Shown in pieces: positions 16,365-21,217 of a stretch of 21,217 nucleotides of DNA. Position numbers and translations under genes: made by a program. Source of the DNA: Gracilariopsis chorda (Eukaryota; Rhodophyta; Florideophyceae; Gracilariales; Gracilariaceae); contig NBIV01000552.1 of assembly GCA_003194525.1 (NCBI GenBank), positions 1 through 21,217 of the forward strand, in the 5' to 3' direction. Positions within the stretch are counted from its first letter, which is position 1; each line of letters starts with the position of its first letter. The notes beneath the pieces are model-generated. The model ran no database searches and was not told the DNA's origin. It saw nothing but the letters and a program-made list of their open reading frames with translations.

Positions 16365-17175
16365 TGATGATAGTAATGTTAGTTGGGCTACGGCGCATCT
16401 GTAGAACAAAGAAAGAAGAAAAAGAAGCAGTGAAGGTTGCCAGTCTTGGGGCGAGTTTACTTGGTAGTGCAACTTCAGCGTGTTATATAGCACCTCTACG
16501 TCACACTACAACTACAAGAAAACCCTATACCACTGAGTGGGGACACCCAATACTACCAATCATAAACAAACATAACACAATAAGGGTTGCACACACTGAT
16601 TACAGCCAAGTACAACCATGCATAACAACATAACAACACATTACAACAATGCAGACCAAGTGAACCAAGTAGCCAGCAACGCACAATAAGTGAACCGGAC
16701 ACGCCAACAATGTGCCAGCATGTTGCAGCACTGTATAAACACTTACTCGCATTATCATGACAATGACAAAGCACAAATACACATGCCACCGCATCCATGT
16801 ACATACCCTAGGTGTGTTGCGTGCAAGGCACGTGCCTGCTTGCACAACCGCACACATGACACACTTCCATATACCTGTAAACCACATGTAGCCACACATA
16901 TTCTTCAGTACCATACCCATTCACCTTATGCCAAGTGGCCAGTTCCGTGCCAAGAGCCCATAGAATGCATAACACTTGTAACCAATACGTTGCATATGAG
17001 TGTTTGCAGTAGCCAATCATATGCCCGTTTCACGTTGGGTTTGAGAACACACGCATATGCGCTTTTGTAAAGCAGGTCCCAAAAACAGCCCTCCGTTATA
17101 TGAAACTTTGTTTTCAAGTGTTGCACCATGATGTCCCAGTACTACCCGGCACTCGACTACGTGCTAACATCAACA
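16365..17175 (-). repeat. 5' LTR of B2 (811 bp)
   Basis: Apparently identical to the 3' LTR at 10480-11290. On the plus strand its outer end carries an ATG (17128) that opens in frame into the A3 pol half. Confidence 0.95.
16483..16561 (-). promoter_or_regulatory. Core promoter of B2 (5' LTR)
   Basis: Minus-strand ATTGG at 16556-16560 and TATATAA at 16483-16489, with CCAAGTAAA downstream at about 16457-16465. Expected to drive full-length B2 RNA. Confidence 0.55.
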
Positions 17176-19986
17176 CTTGTGACTAACCTGTCACTATGGC
17201 ATGCTCGAATGGCTCATGTGAATGTGGATGGTATCAAACATATGGCTCGTAACGGTGTTGTGTCAGGGCTGAATGTGGACTTGAATCAATCGATGGATGT
17301 GTGTGACTCTTGTGTAGTGGGAAAATCTACACGTGCTCCAACTCCCAAGCAAGGGGGGGAACGGGCTTTGCACCCATTGGACCTAGTGCATTCGGACATT
17401 TGTGGTCCAATCCAAGTAGGTTCCTTGGGAGGTTCACGCTACTTCGTCACATTCATCGATGATCACTCCCGTTTTTGCTTCTTGTACATGCTCAAGAGCA
17501 AGGATGAGGTGTTCCACGTGTTCGTGAAGTGGCTCAAGATGGTTCAAAATCAGAGTGACCGACATGTGAAAACCATCACCGCACGTGAGTCTGTGCTACA
17601 TGCGTTACGCACAGACAATGCTGGTGAATATGTGTCAAAGAAGTTTTCACAAGAGCTTGAACGTCACGGTATTGAACATCAGCGAACGGTGCCTTACAAT
17701 CCACATCAGAATGGTCTGGCCGAACGGTTCAACCGAACACTCATGGACTTGGTGAGATCGATGCTGCATCACAAGAAACTGCCAAAGAGCTTCTGGGCTG
17801 AAGCATTGAACGTTGCAGTGTATGTGCGCAATCGAGTCACCTGCAAGGCCCTTCCGAGTGACGTGACACCACTCGAGATGTGGAGTGGATATGAACCTGA
17901 CTTGAGCAATCTGCGTGTGTTCGGTAGCCGGTGCTGGTACAAAGTGGTGGACCACAAGCTGAAGAAGCTGGAGCAACGTGCCGTGGAGGCGATCTTTATT
18001 GGGTACACATCTGGATCGAACGGTTATAAACTGTGGGATGCGCAAAAGAAGAAGGTGGTTGTGTCGAGAGATGTGAGGTTTGACGAATGTAGTGGTTCAG
18101 ATCAAGGTACTGACCACGTTGATGATGACGAGTATGCTGAGATCGACATCTCGGACAAGCCGAAATCAAACATCACCTCCACCTCTACTAAACCCACCGA
18201 TGCTGCCCAAGTTGAACCCGCTGCACCAGATACTCCACCAGAAGAAGCTTCAGGCAGTGGCCACGATGAGCCCACAGCTGAGACAGAAGTTGAGCCAGAT
18301 GTACCAGATCCACCACCACTTCGGAGATCCACTCGTGAGCGTAGAGCGCCTACCTCGTGGTGGCGCGGCACTGCCCTACTCACTGCCAGTGATGACGTCC
18401 CATCCTCATACTCCGATGCGGTGTCACGTCCTGATTCAAAAGCGTGGACCAAGGCCATGAACAGTGAGTACGAGTCTCTGATGGAGCATGACACATGGGA
18501 GTTAGTGCCAAGGCCAGCTGACAGCAACGTGATATCATCCAAGTGGGTATTTGTGCAAAAATATGAGGCTGGCGACAACGATGAACCGACAGTGAGGTAC
18601 AAGGCTCGTGTGGTGGCTCGAGGGTTTCTGCAGATCGAAGGTGTAGACTTCTCCGAGACGTATGCACCAGTGGTCAAATTCACATCCATTAGAATGATTC
18701 TGTCCATTATAGCAGTGCAGGACTATCATCTGCACCAGATGGATGTGAAGACTGCATTCTTGAATGGCGACCTGGAAGAGACTGTGTACATGGAGCAGCC
18801 GGACGGATTCATCAAACCTGGGAACGAGGACTTGGTATGCCTTCTCAAGAAAGCCATCTATGGGCTACGACAGGCATCAAGGCAGTGGTTTGCAAAGATG
18901 TACTTGTTCCTCGTTGGTTGGATGGGTCTGAAGCCAAACGTCGCAGACGAGTGCGTCTACACCGGAGAGGTACTGGGAGCGCTTGTGATCATTGCTCTTT
19001 ATGTGGACGACTTGCTCATTGCGAGTCCAAGTATGGAGACAATGAATCGCGTAAAGCGTGAACTGTCAAAACGTTTTCAGATGAAGGATCTCAGTGAAGC
19101 GCGCATGGTACTTGGGTTCGAGATCCATCGTGATCGATCCAAAAGACAGCTGTACCTGACACAGTCTGCATACACGCGTAAGGTCTTAGAACGTTTTGGC
19201 ATGTTGCAGTGCAAACCAATGGACACTCCCATGGACTCCGGTGCTGACCTCACTAAGGTAGAAGAGCCTCTGACGAACCTCCCGTATCGCCAGGTGATCG
19301 GTTGTCTGATGTATCTCTCTGTTGGCACTCGACCGGACATCTCGTTTGCAGTGTCCAAGCTAGCCAAGTATGTCGAGAAACCTGGAGAGACTCATTGGAA
19401 AGCGGTCAAGCGTGTTCTGCGTTACCTCAATGGCACTCGCTCCTTCGGACTTACTTATGGCACCACGACTGATACTCAGCTGTATGGATACGTAGACTCT
19501 GACTGGGCAGGTGATACATCCAACCGCAAGTCCACCAGTGGGTATGTGTTCATGATGTGCGGTGCTCCTGTGTCTTGGAGCTCGCGCCAACAGGAAGTAG
19601 TTGCATTGTCTAGCGCTGAGGCTGAGTATGTGAGTCTGTGCAGTGGGACGAAGGAAGCGATCTGGCTGAGACGACTGTGGAGTGGCATTGGCAACGCAAG
19701 TGGACTACACGTGGATGAGTCAGTGACGCTAATGGTTGAGCCCACAACTGTGTACGTGGACAACCAAGGTTGCATCGACCTTGCTCGAAATGGAGTTGTG
19801 AACAAGCGTACTAAGCACATTGATATTCGCTTTCACTTCATCAGAGAGGCTCTACGCGACAAAGCCGTCCAGTTGCAGTACTGCTCCACGGAAGACATGG
19901 TTGCCGATATGCTGACGAAAGCGCTCGGTCGAGTTAAGCTGGCAAGGTTCCGCGGTGACTGTGGCTTGCTCCCCTTAGACCTTTGA
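17128..19986 (+). CDS. A3 pol, C-terminal part: integrase, reverse transcriptase, RNase H (with LTR-derived start)
   Basis: The native frame is 17176-19986, 936 residues. The ATG at 17128 and the first 16 codons lie in antisense B2 LTR and happen to be in frame, giving 952 codons. In this numbering the pre-integrase finger is W24/H25/H30 with C59/C62, and the integrase triad is D90, D163 and E199 (DD35E). The integrase tail (FGSRCW, NGYKLWDA) is followed by an acidic Pro-rich linker (about 320-405). RT has D539 (QMDVKTAFLNGD) and YVDD at 625-628. RNase H has D790 (YVDSDWAG), E831 (SSAEAEY), D878 (VDNQ) and KHIDIRFHF. Unlike A2 there are no indels. It lacks Gag and protease, which are at 9260-10479. 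Whether it is expressed depends on an antisense promoter in the B2 LTR, for which I see no clear signal. Confidence 0.92.
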   Translation: MMSQYYPALDYVLTSTLVTNLSLWHARMAHVNVDGIKHMARNGVVSGLNVDLNQSMDVCDSCVVGKSTRAPTPKQGGERALHPLDLVHSDICGPIQVGSLGGSRYFVTFIDDHSRFCFLYMLKSKDEVFHVFVKWLKMVQNQSDRHVKTITARESVLHALRTDNAGEYVSKKFSQELERHGIEHQRTVPYNPHQNGLAERFNRTLMDLVRSMLHHKKLPKSFWAEALNVAVYVRNRVTCKALPSDVTPLEMWSGYEPDLSNLRVFGSRCWYKVVDHKLKKLEQRAVEAIFIGYTSGSNGYKLWDAQKKKVVVSRDVRFDECSGSDQGTDHVDDDEYAEIDISDKPKSNITSTSTKPTDAAQVEPAAPDTPPEEASGSGHDEPTAETEVEPDVPDPPPLRRSTRERRAPTSWWRGTALLTASDDVPSSYSDAVSRPDSKAWTKAMNSEYESLMEHDTWELVPRPADSNVISSKWVFVQKYEAGDNDEPTVRYKARVVARGFLQIEGVDFSETYAPVVKFTSIRMILSIIAVQDYHLHQMDVKTAFLNGDLEETVYMEQPDGFIKPGNEDLVCLLKKAIYGLRQASRQWFAKMYLFLVGWMGLKPNVADECVYTGEVLGALVIIALYVDDLLIASPSMETMNRVKRELSKRFQMKDLSEARMVLGFEIHRDRSKRQLYLTQSAYTRKVLERFGMLQCKPMDTPMDSGADLTKVEEPLTNLPYRQVIGCLMYLSVGTRPDISFAVSKLAKYVEKPGETHWKAVKRVLRYLNGTRSFGLTYGTTTDTQLYGYVDSDWAGDTSNRKSTSGYVFMMCGAPVSWSSRQQEVVALSSAEAEYVSLCSGTKEAIWLRRLWSGIGNASGLHVDESVTLMVEPTTVYVDNQGCIDLARNGVVNKRTKHIDIRFHFIREALRDKAVQLQYCSTEDMVADMLTKALGRVKLARFRGDCGLLPLDL
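17176..17180 (+). repeat. Target site duplication of B2, right copy
   Basis: CTTGT, matching 10475-10479. Confidence 0.95.
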
Positions 19987-19994
19987 AGTCAGTG

Positions 19995-20006
19995 ACAGAG
20001 GGGGGG
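19995..20006 (+). other. Polypurine tract of A3
   Basis: Purine run ending in seven or more G, directly before the LTR TG. Identical to the A2 tract. Confidence 0.85.
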
Positions 20007-20785
20007 TGTTGGCAGTAGTACCTGTGCTGTCACTGAAAACCAAATGTTCCGGGGAGCATGGGCTGTTTTAGAGGGTACCTCTGCAAAAGCGCATATGCGC
20101 GTGTGCGCGAACCCAACGTGAAACTGGCTTCTGATTGGCTACTGCAAATGTACATATGCAACGTGGTGCGTACAAGTGGTATGGCATAACTGGATCGGTT
20201 GGACACACCACGTGTCCAGCTACTACAGTGGTCACAGTGTACGTTGTGTGCAGGGGATACTGATGAAGTGGTTGACACCTGGTACAAGTGGTACAGCAGT
20301 GGTTGGTACAATGGTAAGGTGCGCATGCACTGTCAACAAGTTTACACATGCACGGGTATATTGATGACGTGGGTGTTGTGTGCATTGCCACATGATGACA
20401 TGGCACTAACACCACAGGTTACGTGCCGACTTACCGTGACGTGTTGACTTACCGTGATGTGTTGGCATGTGCTGGCGTGTGTTGGAGTCGTGAATTTGTG
20501 CCTTGTCATGGTCATGTGTATGCACGTAACTATTACAGAACATTGGTGCGTTGGTGTGCGTTGGTGTAATGAGGTTGTGCTGAGCTGGCTATGTCATGTT
20601 AGATGATGATTGGTAGTATTGAGTGTCCCTGCTTAGTGGTTTAGGTTTTACTTGTAGTTGGTGTTCCCGCGCAATTCGAGTTTAGAGTGGTATATAAGAT
20701 GTGCCTGAAGGACCTCCAAGTAAATCCAAAGCTAGAGCTGGCGAACTTCCCTTCCATCCCCTCAACTTCCTTACAATTTTCAACA
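20007..20785 (+). repeat. 3' LTR of A3 (779 bp)
   Basis: TGTTGGCAG...TTTTCAACA followed by the AATCT duplication. It lacks one C in the CACCACGTG tract near 20209, has A for G near 20339, and one extra A near 20730 relative to the 5' LTR. TATATAA is at 20691-20697. Confidence 0.95.
20608..20697 (+). promoter_or_regulatory. Core promoter in A3 3' LTR
   Basis: Same ATTGG-to-TATATAA module as at 7864-7953. It points outward into the second part of B1 gag-pol, 90 bp from its first codon, and could in principle transcribe it. Confidence 0.45.
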
Positions 20786-20790
20786 AATCT
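20786..20790 (+). repeat. Target site duplication of A3, right copy
   Basis: AATCT, matching 7257-7261. Confidence 0.95.
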
Positions 20791-21217
20791 TAGGTTGTCT
20801 AATGTGCTGCTCGTTCCGAATGTTGGATATAACCTAGTTTCTGTAGGGCGGTTGGCTGACAAAGGTATCCACTCACTGTTTTGTGATAAGGAAGTACGCC
20901 TACAACACGAAGATGGGTTTGAGGTCGGGCATGGGACTCGTCATCATCGCTCCCGTTTATACACCCTGCCAAACCCAATCGACCATACGGACACATCCAC
21001 GGTGCTTGCTGCTACCGACGAGCGCACTAGTTCATTGTGGCACCGCCGACTGGCACATATGAATGAACATGACCTTCAAAGAGTTCATGCTCACGTCGAC
21101 GGTGTACCAAACATCAAGGGCATGGAGGAGGTATGTCGACCATGCCGCCTTGCCAAGGCGCATAAACTGCCATTTCAGGGCAAGTTTGAACGAGCCAAGC
21201 AGGTTGGGGACGTGGTG
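20786..21217 (+). CDS. B1 gag-pol continuation: protease end and pre-integrase zinc finger (partial)
   Basis: 144 codons, open to the window end, in the frame that continues residue 406 of B1 gag-pol. It encodes the end of the protease region (LSNVLLVP, NLVSVGRLADKG) and the GAG-pre-integrase HHCC finger (WHRRLAH ... CRPCRLAK, about residues 85-120 of this piece). It stops just before the first integrase Asp. There is no start codon at its head; it is the 3' remainder of an interrupted gene, not a gene of its own. It differs from B2 by Val for Leu in the NLGYN segment. Together with 6042-7261 it shows B1 was an intact frame when A3 inserted. Confidence 0.88.
20791..21217 (+). mobile_element. 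Family B copy B1, continuation after A3
   Basis: Picks up at exactly the base where B1 was cut at 7261 and matches B2 13925-14351 on the opposite strand. Runs off the window; the rest of pol and the 3' LTR are expected beyond. Confidence 0.93.

Larger units (their letters stand above)
10480..17175 (-). mobile_element. Complete family B LTR retrotransposon copy B2
   Basis: A 6696-bp element on the minus strand, with two 811-bp LTRs that look identical, half-tRNA primer-binding site (16351-16364), leader, one uninterrupted 1428-codon gag-pol and polypurine tract (11291-11299). It is flanked by CTTGT duplications. It is the innermost and youngest insertion, and every part needed for autonomous movement is visible. 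No envelope gene. Confidence 0.96.
7262..20785 (+). mobile_element. Family A LTR retrotransposon copy A3, complete but interrupted by B2
   Basis: Two 779-bp LTRs, primer-binding site, long leader, gag-pol in two parts (9260-10479 and 17176-19986) and polypurine tract, flanked by the AATCT duplication. Leaving out B2 and one CTTGT copy, the element would span about 6823 bp and its gag-pol frame 1341 codons with no frameshift. B2 lies inside pol in the opposite orientation. Only one substitution and two 1-bp indels separate the LTRs, so the insertion is young. Confidence 0.95.

Noticed and set aside
17128..19986. Domesticated host gene for RT/integrase
   Set aside because: It is half of A3 gag-pol with its own LTR and polypurine tract; the start is an insertion accident.
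19986..20006. Envelope gene or third frame after pol
   Set aside because: Pol is followed directly by the polypurine tract and LTR in A, and overlaps the LTR in B; no room for one.
1..21217. CRISPR array, operon, prophage or other bacterial system
   Set aside because: All long frames are copia gag-pol; repeats are LTRs and element copies; TATA-type LTR promoters and initiator tRNA-Met priming are eukaryotic.

Overview
The window is wholly made of Ty1/copia-type LTR retrotransposon sequence (Pseudoviridae-like order PR-IN-RT-RNase H). I see no host gene, no RNA gene and nothing bacterial, so it comes from a repeat-rich stretch of a eukaryotic nuclear genome. The reading frames have no introns and base composition is roughly balanced. 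The sequence does not let me name the taxon.

Two families are present, called A and B here. A has 779-bp LTRs and, without its insert, would be about 6.8 kb with a 1341-codon gag-pol frame. B has 811-bp LTRs, is 6696 bp long and has a 1428-codon gag-pol frame. Their gag proteins and much of pol are clearly different, yet their LTRs, primer-binding sites and a structured piece of leader RNA are closely alike.

The layout is a multi-level nest. The host layer is A1, of which only an integrase piece (3688-4437) is visible. A2 (1-3687, 5' end outside the window) lies inside A1. B1 (+ strand, 4438-7261 and from 20791 past the window end) also interrupts A1. A3 (7262-20785, + strand) is inserted in B1 with a 5-bp target duplication AATCT. 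B2 (10480-17175, - strand) is inserted in A3 with duplication CTTGT. So B sits in A, which sits in B, which sits in A.

LTR comparison agrees with this order. The two B2 LTRs look identical, and the A3 LTRs differ by one substitution and two 1-bp indels. A2 and A3 LTRs differ by about a dozen bases. B2 has every part expected of an autonomous element: two LTRs, PBS, leader, one unbroken gag-pol frame with all catalytic motifs, and a polypurine tract. It is the best candidate for a recently active copy.

Most interesting are (i) the near-identical cis-acting DNA/RNA modules shared by two families with divergent proteins, including a roughly 75-nt, three-stem leader element, (ii) priming from an internal (half) initiator tRNA-Met, (iii) reciprocal insertions at exactly the same distance, 1220 nt, from the gag-pol start codon, and (iv) chimeric frames at the junctions, notably a 952-codon integrase-RT-RNase H frame whose ATG lies in antisense LTR DNA.
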